A stretch of DNA of 64,000 nucleotides from Brucepastera parasyntrophica (GTDB lineage Bacteria > Spirochaetota > Spirochaetia > Treponematales > Treponemataceae). Both the position numbers and the translations under genes were made by a program. Positions 18,722-28,340 of this stretch are shown here, in pieces; positions within the stretch are counted from its first letter, which is position 1, and each line of letters opens with the position of its first letter. The notes beneath the pieces were generated by a model. It searched no databases. It saw only the letters and a list, made by a program, of their open reading frames with translations, and was not told the origin of the DNA. The stretch is taken from contig NZ_CP084606.1 in NCBI RefSeq assembly GCF_022376835.1, positions 800,501-864,500 of the forward strand. Reading direction: 5' to 3'.

Positions 18722-19438
18722 TCAGACAGGGGTCTTCATGGCACGTTTTTCTATCAGACTTGAAAGTTCCTTTACTTCATTTTCGAATGAAGGAGGATTT
18801 CCGCCTGAAAGAATAACATCCGAGCTTTGGTCTATTTGCCTGATTGAATCCAGTATACCGGCTTCAATATCCGTTTCCGTGTTGTTCTCAAGCGGCAAAA
18901 ACTTTTTCACAGCTTCCAGGTTTATTTCAATTTCTTTTTTTGCTTCATTATATTCCTGCGGGAGTCCCGCCATTTTGACTGACAGTGAAGCAAGTTCACT
19001 TTTTATCAGCTGAATCGTCTGAGATGTTCCGATCGCCGGCGCCGCAATTTTTCTTGCAGGGTGTTTCGAAAAACATACGAAAGATATCAGCGCGGCATAC
19101 AGAAAAACGGCAATGCACTGTATTGCTGCCGCGGCATACACCGGGAGAATAAATCTGACCAGAAGTATGACTACAGTCGAAATAATGATGTAAGCCATCG
19201 CGCCAAGCCAGAGCAGGATATGCGGAGGCATTTTCCCGAAAATGCTTTTTTTGCCCGATGGGGAAAAAAGGAACGGACAGAAGGCGGCAATATATACGGA
19301 ACCGGCTGAGGCCCAGATAAAGCGGTCGGCCGTACCCAAATCCGCATTCGCCGTAATCAGAAAAAATACAAACAGCAGAATAACGAATCCCGCTATGAAC
19401 AGGAACAGTCTGATAATAAATAGCTGTTTTTCCGGCAT
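18722..19438 (-). CDS. Hypothetical membrane protein with cytoplasmic helical tail
   Basis: 238 residues, not matched to a family I recognise. The first half holds about four hydrophobic helices (near residues 8-30, 42-60, 73-95 and 102-122). The second half is hydrophilic and helical (about 140-238), with heptad-like patterns such as IKSELASLSVKMAGL, and may form a coiled coil. The start is the ATG at 19438. No catalytic motif is seen. It stands alone between two gene-free gaps, so context says little. Confidence 0.6.
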   Translation of the reverse strand: MPEKQLFIIRLFLFIAGFVILLFVFFLITANADLGTADRFIWASAGSVYIAAFCPFLFSPSGKKSIFGKMPPHILLWLGAMAYIIISTVVILLVRFILPVYAAAAIQCIAVFLYAALISFVCFSKHPARKIAAPAIGTSQTIQLIKSELASLSVKMAGLPQEYNEAKKEIEINLEAVKKFLPLENNTETDIEAGILDSIRQIDQSSDVILSGGNPPSFENEVKELSSLIEKRAMKTPV

Positions 19439-19982
19439 CTTTATTCCCTTTATATAGAACTACTTTTTCGCTTCACAGAACCTATTCAGGAACAGCAAAT
19501 ACAATATTACTTCCGGAGAATTCCTGTGGTTCCGCTTTTTTGCCTTTGCACATTATTAAAGGCATTACCATACAGATTATATATATATTCCGTGTTCTGC
19601 ATCTACCCCCGCTTCGCGAGTTTCCATGATGCAGAGTAAATAAAAAGGCTGTCCGGAATTCGGATAGGACTGTTCCGCCATCATACTTGCCCGCCGGACC
19701 GGTAAAGACGGTATGTGCCCGCTGGGCGTGGTTACCTGATGCGAAGATCACACCCGGTAAGACCTGCGCAGAAAACAAAGACATAGCCTCTAATTGCGGT
19801 AACAGCAGCCGGTTGACTTTAACAGGACTTGCCGGCTGGCAGAATATCTGTATAAAAACTGCCGCAATGGTAAATTATCAGCATACAAAAACCGGAATTT
19901 TTTACCTGTTACTGACTGACAGTCAGTTTTGTGACAAAAAAGAGTGTGAAATAATTCTATTCGTTTTTATTCCGGGAGTTCT
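19439..19982. other. Gap without a supported gene, possible decayed sequence
   Basis: Both strands contain only short or unconvincing frames. A minus-strand frame ending near 19482 looks coding-like over its last 25 codons but has no plausible start or known relatives. A stem of TCTGCATC and GATGCAGA (about 19592-19635) encloses a CGC-TTC-GCG hairpin. Confidence 0.4.
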
Positions 19983-20324
19983 TTATTTTTTGAATTCTTC
20001 GTGTACTTTTTCAAGCGAGTGAATAAATGCCATCGTGGCGTTCACTTCTTCCTGCGACATTTTTTTTATTCTGTTAATGATTTCTATTTTATTATCGGAA
20101 ATACCTGTATCTACCAGTTTTTCACCGGTTCCGGTCAAAAGCCACTGTGATGAATACCCGTATCTTTCCTCTATTAATTGCGCCAGAGTATCGGATATTC
20201 TCGTCTTTTTTCCGTTGACAAGTAAATTAACATAATTGGCGCTTATACCAAGTTTTTCCGCAAGTTCGATTTGTTTTATGTGCTGTTCATTTAAGATTAT
20301 CCGGATACGGTCACCCAAAGACAT
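19983..20324 (-). CDS. XRE-family helix-turn-helix regulator
   Basis: 113 residues. An N-terminal XRE domain (about residues 3-65) contains QIELAEKLGISANYVNLLVNG as the helix-turn-helix. A short helical tail (about 75-113) may dimerise. The start is the ATG at 20324 with an AGGAG site. The protein resembles phage or plasmid-type repressors, but no phage genes lie nearby. It is divergent from a 57-residue gene at 20460. The shared gap is full of TAAGT-type motifs and two exact ACTAAGTTAGATA repeats, which are likely operators. Confidence 0.85.
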   Translation of the reverse strand: MSLGDRIRIILNEQHIKQIELAEKLGISANYVNLLVNGKKTRISDTLAQLIEERYGYSSQWLLTGTGEKLVDTGISDNKIEIINRIKKMSQEEVNATMAFIHSLEKVHEEFKK

Positions 20325-20379
20325 ACTGAGACTCCTGCAAGTTTCCCACCCCATTAAGGAAACTTAACACAGAAATGTT

Positions 20380-20478
20380 ACTAAGTCAATGAAAAAAAAA
20401 GTTGACATAAAACTAAGTTAGATATAGACTTTGATTAAGTCAAATTTTGAGGTAAAGTGATGAATACTAAGTTAGATA
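20380..20478. promoter_or_regulatory. Operator/promoter region between XRE gene and divergent small gene
   Basis: ACTAAGTTAGATA occurs exactly at 20412-20424 and 20466-20478. Further ACTAAGT and ATTAAGT half sites lie at about 20380 and 20434. A TTGACA (20402-20407) with a TATAGA-like element 15 bases on could drive the plus-strand gene. The second repeat lies inside its first codons. Confidence 0.55.
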
Positions 20479-20632
20479 ACAAAAAAGACTTATTGAAACC
20501 GTCAAACTTCTGGATGAAGAAACACTTCTGAAACTGAAAAAATTCATAGCCGATATGGATGCAAAAAAAATTCAGAATTCAGCGGCTAAAGACAGCGTGT
20601 CTTTAGCTGACACTGGAAAAAAGGAAGAATAG
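20460..20632 (+). CDS. Small helical protein divergent from XRE regulator (frameshifted)
   Basis: Small gene with a GAGG site 8 bases before the ATG at 20460. As read, it stops after 23 codons. Adding one A to the A6 run at 20481-20486 gives a 57-residue protein (MNTKLDNKKRLIETV onward, ending LADTGKKEE), charged and helical, with a leucine-rich centre (LLDEETLLKLKKFIADM). This resembles the helical tail of the neighbouring XRE protein. It may be a partner or antagonist of that regulator; this is inference. A 9-base-pair hairpin at 20684-20710 follows. Confidence 0.5.
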
Positions 20633-20683
20633 AATATTCAGAAATTTGCGGCGCTTTACCGAATGCCATAATTTTAAATGGAT

Positions 20684-20710
20684 AGGAAACAGAAAATACT
20701 CCTGTTTCCT
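20684..20710 (+). terminator. Hairpin downstream of the small gene
   Basis: AGGAAACAG and CTGTTTCCT enclose a 9-base loop. Only a short T-run follows, so termination is uncertain. Confidence 0.35.
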
Positions 20711-21272
20711 GTTTAATGGGGTAATTAGTATTCCGTAATTTCCGGCCACGGAATACTGAAGTATGTAAAAATGTTTGCACAGGGAATAAGGCTGAACCTG
20801 TTTAGCTTGTATTCGATCGGAATTAGTGTTTGACAATCTCCTTTAGAAAACACTTGCCGGTTCAGGGCTCACCTCCTGCCTGTGCGTTAAATATAATAAA
20901 AATACCGGAAAAGGAGAAATCCGGCTCCGGGATTTTTTGCGGAGGTTTGGGTCGGCGAAATTTTCTAATTTGTCCCGCACATAAGTCGAACAGGATTCAT
21001 AGTGGAAAAACACGGATGCGATTAACTGTTAATTATATTAGCAGGATAGTTTTTCGTAATTGTCGACAGATGTGGTAAGATGACAGCCGGTTTTATTCTC
21101 AGAATAACGGCACAGAGAATCTTTATAGCAGGGTAGTCTTCTTTATTCCTGGGGAAGTGATATGTAACCCGAGGCTTTTTGATTCGAACAGGACAGATAT
21201 TATTTGATATTTACATCTATTATTTATAGAAGGATTTATTAATCAGGGAATTGGAATTGTATTCCCGGTTTG
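20711..21272. other. Gap without a recognisable gene
   Basis: I see no supported coding sequence, RNA gene or strong terminator on either strand. It lies downstream of both the small plus-strand gene and the minus-strand TPR-DUF2971 gene. Confidence 0.5.
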
Positions 21273-24200
21273 TTATCTGTATTTTATCTTTGATTCCCTG
21301 ATTTCCGCGTGCAGGTCCTCATATTCAAAAATATGCCTTGCCCGCAAAACAGCGATACCGTCAACTTTTGGTCCGAAATAAATGACCTCCCTGTCTTCCG
21401 GATCGGAAAAAAGGATGGGTTCCGTTTCTATATAAATACCCGTATGTATGTTTAAATCATTTGATTCTGAACTTGCCTTAATGTAGTTTCTGTCGTCTTC
21501 TATGGAACCGATATGCATCAGCCGGTATTCATGTTCATGTTCGTATGCGGAGTCTTTTATCAAATGCGAAACTGAAGTGAAGAGGTCCGACAGCAGAGAG
21601 GTCAGTATTTCTTTACGGTGTGCATCTTTTAAATCGCCGGAGGGGATATGTTTCAGGCATTTCGATATTTTTTTTATCTGAGCATTTGGTTTTTCATCAA
21701 TATATAACACTTTGTATAAACCGGCTTTCTCTACCGGAAGCAGTTCGGATTTTTCATTCTCCTCATTTTTTCCGCCTGCCGCCGTTTTTTCCGTTCTGTC
21801 AGGCTTAATGCCGCCGGCATCAAGTTCTGCTAAAAAATCGGTGTCTTTCATAAAGGCTTTTGATTCGCCGATTCCGGACCCTTTATTTATTTTTTTACTG
21901 ATATTCCGACCGATACTCCTTTGCCGTTTTCCGCATACGAACTGTCCCACATCAGAAGATTATCTTCATTTGTTGAGAAGCTCCTGACAAAGGCGATTGA
22001 AGTGCTGTTCGTGTTATTTTTGACTTTATCGAGGACTTCAAGCAACAGATGGTTTCGCTTTGATAATGCTTCCTGCAGCCGGTTATAGAAAACAATTCCT
22101 TCTTCAGGATCATTCTGGTAACAGGCGGGAGTCAGCCTCAGGCGGTGTTTTTCTTTCATTATATTTAAAACAGACTGTGATGTATATTGATATATATATT
22201 CAATAGCCGAGTTATTGCATAAAAGAGAATGCCATAATTCGTGCACAGAATGGACCAGTTCCTGATAATTTTCTGATTCGAAATTATTCTGCCTGAATTT
22301 TCGTATGATCTTTACAAAGAAGTTGGGAAAAAATTCCAGTTCATTTATATCAATTTTCCAAAAGAGTTTTTTTTCTTGATGAAAAAGTTCATCAACCATA
22401 CTTTGTACAGATTTCCGGATTTCTTTATCATCGGTTCCAGTTTTTTTAAACATTTCTGCGAAATCAGCCAAAGCCCGTTCATAGTCATTATTACGAATAT
22501 ATACAAATCCCCGGAAGAAATATGTAAAAGGGTTATCAGGATTCAATCTGATAGCTTCCGTGAAATCAGTTATCGCCTGATCAAATTTATCGACCTCTGC
22601 ATATATGATACCTCGAATATAATACATATCAGAATCATCCGGTTTTAGCCTGATTGCTTCGGAGTAATCAACTATTGCTTGGTCATAGTCATTCTTGCGG
22701 GCATATGCGTTTCCACGATTATAATAAGCTGAAGAATCATCCGGCTTTAGTCTGATTGCTTCGGAATAATTAGCTATCGCCTGGTCATACTCACTTTTAC
22801 TGGCATGTGCATTTCCACAATTATTATAAGCCAAATAATCGTCAGGCTTTAGTTTGATTGCTTCGGAGTAATCGGTTATCGCCTGGTCATACTCACTTTT
22901 ACCGGCATGTGCATTTCCGCGATTATAATAAGCTGACGAATTATCCGGTCTTAATCTGATTGCTTCCGAGAAATCAGCTATCGCCTGGTTATAGTCATTC
23001 TTGCGGGCATATGCGTTTCCACGATTATTATAAGCTGACGAATCATCCGGCTTTAGTCTGATTGCTTCGGAATAATTAGCTATCGCCTGGTCATACTCAC
23101 CCTTGTGAACATATGCGTTTCCACAGTTATTATGAGCTAAATAATCATCCGGCTCTAGTTTGATTGCTTCAGAGAAATCAGCTATTGCCTGATCATACTC
23201 ATTATTCCTATCAAATACGGTTCCACGATTATAATAAGCTGACGAATCATCCGGCGCCAGCCTGATTGCTTGCGAATAATCGTCTATTGCCCGATCATCT
23301 TCACCTTTGCTTGCATATGTATTTCCGCGATTATTATAAGCCGAAAAATAATCCGGCCTTAATCTAATTGCTTCAGAGAAATCAGCTATTGCCTGATCAT
23401 ACTCATTATTCCTATCAAATACGGTTCCGCGATTATAATAAGCTGACGAATCATCCGGCGCCAGCCTGATTGTTTCCGTATAATCGTCTATTGCCCGATT
23501 ATCTTCACCTTTGCTTGCATATGCGTTTCCGCGATTATTATAAGCCGAAAAATAATCTGGCCTTAATCTAATTGCTTCAGAGAAATCAGCTATTGCTTGG
23601 TCATACTCACTATTTCTATCAAATACGATTCCGCGATTATAATAAGCTGACGAATTATCTGACGCTAGCCTGATTGCTTCCGAAAAATCGGCTATTGCCC
23701 GATCATCTTCACCTTTGCTTGCATATGCGATTCCACGATTATAATAACCCAAAAAATAATCTGACCTTAATCTGATTGTTTCCGTGTAATCTGCTATTGC
23801 CTGGTTATAGTCACACTTGCGGGTATATGCGTTTCCGCGATTAGCATAAGCTGACGAATCATCCGGGGCCAGCCTGATTGCTTCCGAATAATCGGCTATT
23901 GCCCGATCATCTTCACCTTTGCTTGCATATGCGTTTCCGCGATTATAATAAGCCAAAGCATAATCCGGCTTTAGCCTGGTTGCTTCCGTAAAATCAGCTA
24001 TCGCCGAGTCATAGTCACCATTCTTATCATGGATAATACCCCGCCGCATGAGCGCTTCCGGCATATCGGGACATAATTCAAGAGCTTTTTCAATGGGGGC
24101 AATGCTTTCGTCATTCTTATCCAGTTCCTGCAAGGCCTGGCCTTTTTTTAAATACGCAAGAGCCTTTTCGGAATCGGAAATACCGGGATTTGCAATACGT

Positions 24201-24292
24201 ATATCAGCTTCTTCAATTATTGCCGCAAGGTCTTCTTTGGTAATATCAACGCCGGCAATCAAATAATCCAGATCAAGGTCATATTTTGTCAT
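21273..24292 (-). CDS. TPR-repeat protein with C-terminal DUF2971 domain (frameshifted)
   Basis: About 1,006 residues when restored. Residues 40 to about 620 hold roughly 17 consecutive 34-residue TPR units of the pattern AYYNRGNAYASKGEDDRAIADYSEAIRL, giving a long solenoid for protein binding. The C-terminal part has DUF2971 features (LLMWDSSYAENGKGVSVG, HEHEYRLMHIG, VIYFGPKV). DUF2971 proteins are uncharacterised but often sit in defence or accessory regions. A stop at 21887 splits the gene; one T added to the T7 run at 21890-21896 joins VGISVKK to INKGSGIGES. The start is the ATG at 24292 with an AGAGGA site. No signal peptide is seen, so it is probably cytoplasmic. Confidence 0.8.
22500..24040 (-). 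repeat. Tandem 102-base repeats encoding TPR units
   Basis: About fifteen in-frame 102-base units, several arranged as near-identical 204-base pairs (for example 23140-23340 against 23344-23545). The similarity at DNA level implies recent duplication or gene conversion, so unit number may vary among strains and may be misassembled. Confidence 0.75.
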
Positions 24293-24777
24293 CAGGTCCT
24301 CTTTATGTCTTTATTTTTCTGTTTTTAATATGGAAATTATTGTATCACACTTATTTTACGCATACAAATAAAAAGTGTATTGCCATTTTTTGGGTATATG
24401 TCCAGACGAAGTTCTTTATTGCGGGATATTTCCGGACAGAAAAACTTATTTATTTCAGATATGTGTCGAGCTAAAGGAAATTATTTTAATATATGAAAGA
24501 TGATATATGATAACAGGATCAGAAAACTGAAGATTTTCGGACAAAAGTCCTGATTGATTTGAAAACAAAACGATTATAAAAGGAGAATTATGCGGCTGTT
24601 TATCCTGCTGGAAATCAAATATTTTTTTCTGCTTTTTACCGGGGATTTCACATATCTGACGGCAGCCCATTCGCCGCACCAGCCGTTTGAGGAAATAGTT
24701 ATTCTGATTTTATTGCCGTTTCCAAAACAGCTGATTTACAGAGAATTACAAACCTTTAAAATCATACCAACTTACAA
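24293..24777. other. Gap without a recognisable gene
   Basis: AT-rich gap upstream of the TPR gene and downstream of tRNA-Pro. No coding sequence is supported. At its right edge, ACTTACAATCGG (from about 24770) runs into the 3' end of tRNA-Pro and matches the linker of the two-hairpin repeat. Confidence 0.45.
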
Positions 24778-24849
24778 TCGGGCAAGTGGGAATTGAACCC
24801 ACGACCTCTTGGTCCCGAACCAAGCGCGCTACCCCTGCGCTACTGCCCG
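24778..24849 (-). tRNA. tRNA-Pro(CGG)
   Basis: 72-base cloverleaf: acceptor CGGGCAG with TTGCCCG, D arm GCGC/GCGC, anticodon stem CTTGG/CCAAG with loop TTCGGGA (anticodon CGG), and T arm GTGGG-TTCAATT-CCCAC. CCA is not encoded. Confidence 0.93.
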
Positions 24850-24855
24850 TAATAA

Positions 24856-24884
24856 AGTGGTACTGAAAATAGTTTCCAGTACCA
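24856..24884 (-). promoter_or_regulatory. Strong hairpin between tRNA-Asp and tRNA-Pro
   Basis: GTGGTACTG pairs perfectly with CAGTACCAC over a short loop. On the minus strand it is followed by TTTATTA and then tRNA-Pro. It may be a processing signal or partial terminator in the tRNA transcript. Confidence 0.4.
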
Positions 24885-24952
24885 CAACATATATGTTAAC
24901 AGGGTCCGATTTAAGCCGCTTATAAGGACCCTGCTGCGGCTGAAAAATAAAA

Positions 24953-24975
24953 AAACCCGTCAAAAAGACGGGTTT
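24953..24975 (-). terminator. Rho-independent terminator after tRNA-Asp
   Basis: AAACCCGTC and GACGGGTTT pair over a 5-base loop, followed on the minus strand by a long T-rich stretch. tRNA-Pro downstream would then need read-through or its own promoter. Confidence 0.8.
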
Positions 24976-24977
24976 AG

Positions 24978-25051
24978 CGGGAGCGACGGGGATTGAACCC
25001 GCGATCTCCGGCTTGACAGGCCGGCGCGATAACCAGCTTCGCTACGCCCCC
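24978..25051 (-). tRNA. tRNA-Asp(GTC)
   Basis: 74-base cloverleaf. The acceptor GGGGGCG pairs with CGCTCCC (one G-T), and the anticodon stem CCGGC/GCCGG holds loop CTGTCAA (anticodon GTC). The T loop is TTCAATC. Discriminator base G, as expected for tRNA-Asp. Confidence 0.94.
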
Positions 25052-25063
25052 GTAATGTAGAAA

Positions 25064-25092
25064 AATGTAGCTGAAAAACGCAAATCTGTCAA
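25064..25092 (-). promoter_or_regulatory. Promoter of tRNA-Asp
   Basis: Minus strand: -35 TTGACA (25092-25087), a 17-base spacer and -10 TACATT (25069-25064), 12 bases before the tRNA 5' end. Confidence 0.75.
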
Positions 25093-25204
25093 TAAGGAAT
25101 GAAAAAAACTGTATTTTTCGCGGGGTATTTCTTTACATTGACAGAGATTTTTATGCGTGGTATCCTATTTTGAATTTATTTTGCGGTAAAAAAGGACTTT
25201 TTAT

Positions 25205-26671
25205 ATGGCTATTAAGAAAACATTAATATTCGCCGGGGCAGTTCTTGTCCTTGTGCTCGCTGTTATTTCTTTTGTTTTTATCCCCGCCTTCGGAGGCGCC
25301 AGTTCGCAAAAAGCAATTACTTTCGGCAAATGGAACGGAAAACCCGTCGAGTTTGTGCAGGACAGTTTTTTCGTCCGCCAGATACAGGAAATGAGCAACA
25401 GGTGGCAGAATTCCGGGCAGGAACTCAACCAGTTTGCCTATTACCAGATTATGCAGACCTCGTTCAGGTCGGCAGTGATCCGGCTTGCTATCCTTGAGGA
25501 AGTGGAAAAAGCTGGATATACAGTCCCGAAAAGCCAGGTCGATAAAAATCTTGTCCAGTATTATCTTGATGAAAACGGCAAGTATTCTTCACGGATTTTT
25601 AACGCGACCCCGGAAGTCACAAGGTCTTCGCGGCGAGCTGTTATGACGGAAGAAATGACCGCGCTGAGATATGTTGAAGATGTGTTCGGCTCCGAAAATA
25701 ATATGTACGGACTGAAAACATCGGGAAAAGAAACTGATCTGCTCAAAATGATGTACGGTCCCGAAAGAAGTTTCAATTATGTAAGTTTTGATGTATCGGC
25801 CTATCCTGAGGCTGAAATAATACTGTATGGGCAGAATAATTCCGAGCTGTTTGAAAAATTCGATCTTTCGATTATTACAGTGGATTCGGAATCCGAGGCA
25901 AAAAAGATTGCCGCAAAGATCGCGAAGGATGAAATAAGCTTTGATGACGCGGTATCCCTGTATTCAACAAACAGCAGTTCGGATCCCTCAGGAAAACTGG
26001 GAAACTCCTTCAGGAGCAATCTGAATTCACTTTTCGTGGATGCCAAAAACCTTGACACCGTACTGAATCTGGGAATTTCCGAAATAAGCCCGGTGATAAA
26101 AACCGACATGGAATATGCCATTGTCCGGAATAATGCCGAACGGGTTCTTCCCGATTTTGAAAGCAATGAAGTTATTTCAGCTGTGGCCGAATATATGAAG
26201 TCATTCGAGCGCGGATTGATTGAAGATTATTTTGTTGAAAAAGCTTCCGGCTTTGTTCAGAACGCCGTTTCATATGGCTTTGACAGAGCCTGCCAGATGG
26301 ATAATCTCAGCAAAAAGACAACCTCGGCATTCAGCATAAACTATGGAAACAATGAATTGCTGACCCAGATACCTGTCAGCTCAAACCCGGAACTCAATGC
26401 GGCAGTGAATAATGTCAGCTTCTTCAGAACGGCTTTTTCTCTCAGTTCCGGAGAGATTTCAGAGCCTGTTCTCCTCGGCAATAATGTCCTTGTCCTGCAT
26501 ATTGCGGAAGAAATTGCCGCTGACACCCAAATTCTCGAAATGCTTCCGAGTTCATACCGGTATTATGTTTCAAACTGGGAAGAGGAGGTTCTTACCGAAT
26601 CAATCATGACCAGCAAAAACCTTGAAGATAATTTCTGGGATACATATTATACTTATTTTATGAATTTCTGA
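25205..26671 (+). CDS. Exported PpiC/SurA-like peptidyl-prolyl isomerase or chaperone
   Basis: 488 residues with one N-terminal membrane helix (about 6-28), probably an uncleaved anchor. A SurA-N-like helical segment follows (RLAILEEVEKAGYTVPKSQVDKNLV), then a parvulin-like region (about 210-310, with EAKKIAAKIAKDEISFDDAVSLYS). A C-terminal helical part completes it. The layout resembles PpiD: a periplasmic, membrane-anchored folding factor for exported or outer-membrane proteins. The parvulin active-site residues cannot be checked by eye, so it may be chaperone only. The next gene starts 2 bases after its stop, so the two are co-transcribed. Confidence 0.72.
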   Translation: MAIKKTLIFAGAVLVLVLAVISFVFIPAFGGASSQKAITFGKWNGKPVEFVQDSFFVRQIQEMSNRWQNSGQELNQFAYYQIMQTSFRSAVIRLAILEEVEKAGYTVPKSQVDKNLVQYYLDENGKYSSRIFNATPEVTRSSRRAVMTEEMTALRYVEDVFGSENNMYGLKTSGKETDLLKMMYGPERSFNYVSFDVSAYPEAEIILYGQNNSELFEKFDLSIITVDSESEAKKIAAKIAKDEISFDDAVSLYSTNSSSDPSGKLGNSFRSNLNSLFVDAKNLDTVLNLGISEISPVIKTDMEYAIVRNNAERVLPDFESNEVISAVAEYMKSFERGLIEDYFVEKASGFVQNAVSYGFDRACQMDNLSKKTTSAFSINYGNNELLTQIPVSSNPELNAAVNNVSFFRTAFSLSSGEISEPVLLGNNVLVLHIAEEIAADTQILEMLPSSYRYYVSNWEEEVLTESIMTSKNLEDNFWDTYYTYFMNF

Positions 26672-26672
26672 G

Positions 26673-28332
26673 GTGAACGGTTCTGGTAGGGCATTCAGGT
26701 CAGAAGGTTCCGCCGGGGAGTTTCCGGCCTTATATGATACGGGAAAAGGATTTTCCGTATCATATAAAAACCGTTTTTTATATTCAAAATACGATCCTTC
26801 AAAAAGCATTCTTTCAGCCATTCATGATCTTTCCCTGAAACCCGAAACATTGTTCCTGTGTATATCTCCTGTTCTGGGATATGGCCTGGAAGAACTTCTC
26901 AGTAATCTTCCTCCGGACAGTTTTGTTCTCGCTATAGAACATGATAGCGCTTTGTTCAGCTTCGAAGAACAGCTCATACCGCCGGATATTCTTGCGCATC
27001 CATCATTCAGACTGGTTTACGCGCAGACAATTGCCAGGCTTCTTGCGGAAATGGAATCATACAATGCAAAGGTTTTCAGACGCTGCGTACGCATTGATTT
27101 CTCTGGAGGAGCTTCCCTTTTTCCTGATTTCTACGGGCAGATCGTGGCGGCCGTAGATGAGTACATATCCCGTATATGGAAGAACAGAATTACGCTCATA
27201 AATCTGGGAAGAAATTATGCGCGGAATTTTTTCAGGAATTCAGCTCTGCTGCCCTATACCTTCAGGTTTCCTGAAAAGCAATCCGCAAAACCGGTACTCG
27301 TTGCCGGAGCGGGACCTTCACTTGATTTGTCGATATCATTTATAAAAAAAACCGGGCGGATATTTTTCTGCTCGCGGTTGATACCGCGCTTCTTTCAATG
27401 CAGGACGCGGGTATCCGGCCGGATGCGGTTGTTGTAGTGGAATCCCAATTCTGGATAGAAAGGGCATTTATCGGACTCCGGAATTCCGGAATTCCTGTTT
27501 TCGCTGATATGACTTCATTTCCCGGGGCAGTTGCTGTTACCGGCGGACCTGTGTGTTTTTTCTGTACCGAATATACAAAAGCCTCATTTCTTGACCGGTT
27601 TATAGACCTGGAAACTTCCGTTCCCCTTATTCCGCCGCTCGGTTCCGTTGGACTTACGGCCCTTTATCTTGCGCTAAGAATAACGCAGGATAGTCTTCCT
27701 GTTTTTTTCACCGGACTCGATTTTTCCTGGGGAAAAGCATTCACCCACAGCAAGGGCGCACCGGCTTCCCGGGAAATACTGTACGGAGCCGGCCGTCTGG
27801 AACCGGCGGCGATGCCTTCACAGCTCGGCGTTCCTGGAGTATTCATTACGGATGGAAAAACAGGAAATCCTGTTTTCACAAATCCGGCCCTCTCTGATTA
27901 CGCGCGTCTGCTGAGTGTTGCGTTCAGCAATTCGAACAGGATTTTTGATATACGCCGGGAAGGACTGCAACTTGAAGTACCCGCCATAACTGAAGAAGAG
28001 GCGGAAAAATAATAAAAGAAAGTTCCGTAAAAGAAAATAGTACCGGGGATATCAGTTTTCTTCACTATGCACAAAAGGAAACCGGCGCGGTATCCGCTTT
28101 TATCGGACAGGAAGCCGCGAGTTTAAATGAGCTTCGGGATATTCTTACGGGGAAAATCACGGGCAGTGATGCGGACAGAAGACTTGATATTCTGGGAAAA
28201 CAGACGGATTATCTGTATCTGCACTTTCCTGACGCATACAGGGGATGGTCAACTGATTCGTCTTTTTTAAAAAGAATCCGGGCCGAGCTTGAGTTTTTTC
28301 TGAAAACACTGAACCACGCCCGGACCGGTTAA
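26673..28332 (+). CDS. MAF / DUF115 motility-associated glycosylation protein (two frameshifts)
   Basis: DUF115 (MptE-like) protein. In flagellated bacteria such MAF proteins are linked to attaching nonulosonic sugars to flagellins. The signature part is KPVLVAGAGPSLDLSI, followed after repair by DIFLLAVDTALLSMQDAGIRP. VESQFW, FTGLDFSWGKAFTHSKGA and GVPGVFITDG also fit. Two breaks occur: one A added at the A8 run 27344-27351, and one at the A5 run 28005-28009. The second gives a C-terminal tail of about 105 residues ending LNHARTG at 28332. The GTG start at 26673 directly follows the preceding stop. Restored length is about 553 residues. A role in periplasmic flagella is inferred. Confidence 0.75.
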
Positions 28333-28340
28333 AAGAAAAA

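Noticed and set aside
19482-19784. Minus-strand frame of about 100 codons
   Set aside because: Only the last part looks coding-like and there is no credible start; at most a decayed remnant.
22500-24040. Regular repeats resembling a CRISPR array
   Set aside because: The 102-base units are in-frame TPR codons without unique spacers, and no cas genes are present.
24590-24796. Plus-strand frame running into tRNA-Pro
   Set aside because: It overlaps the tRNA on the opposite strand and has no recognisable features.
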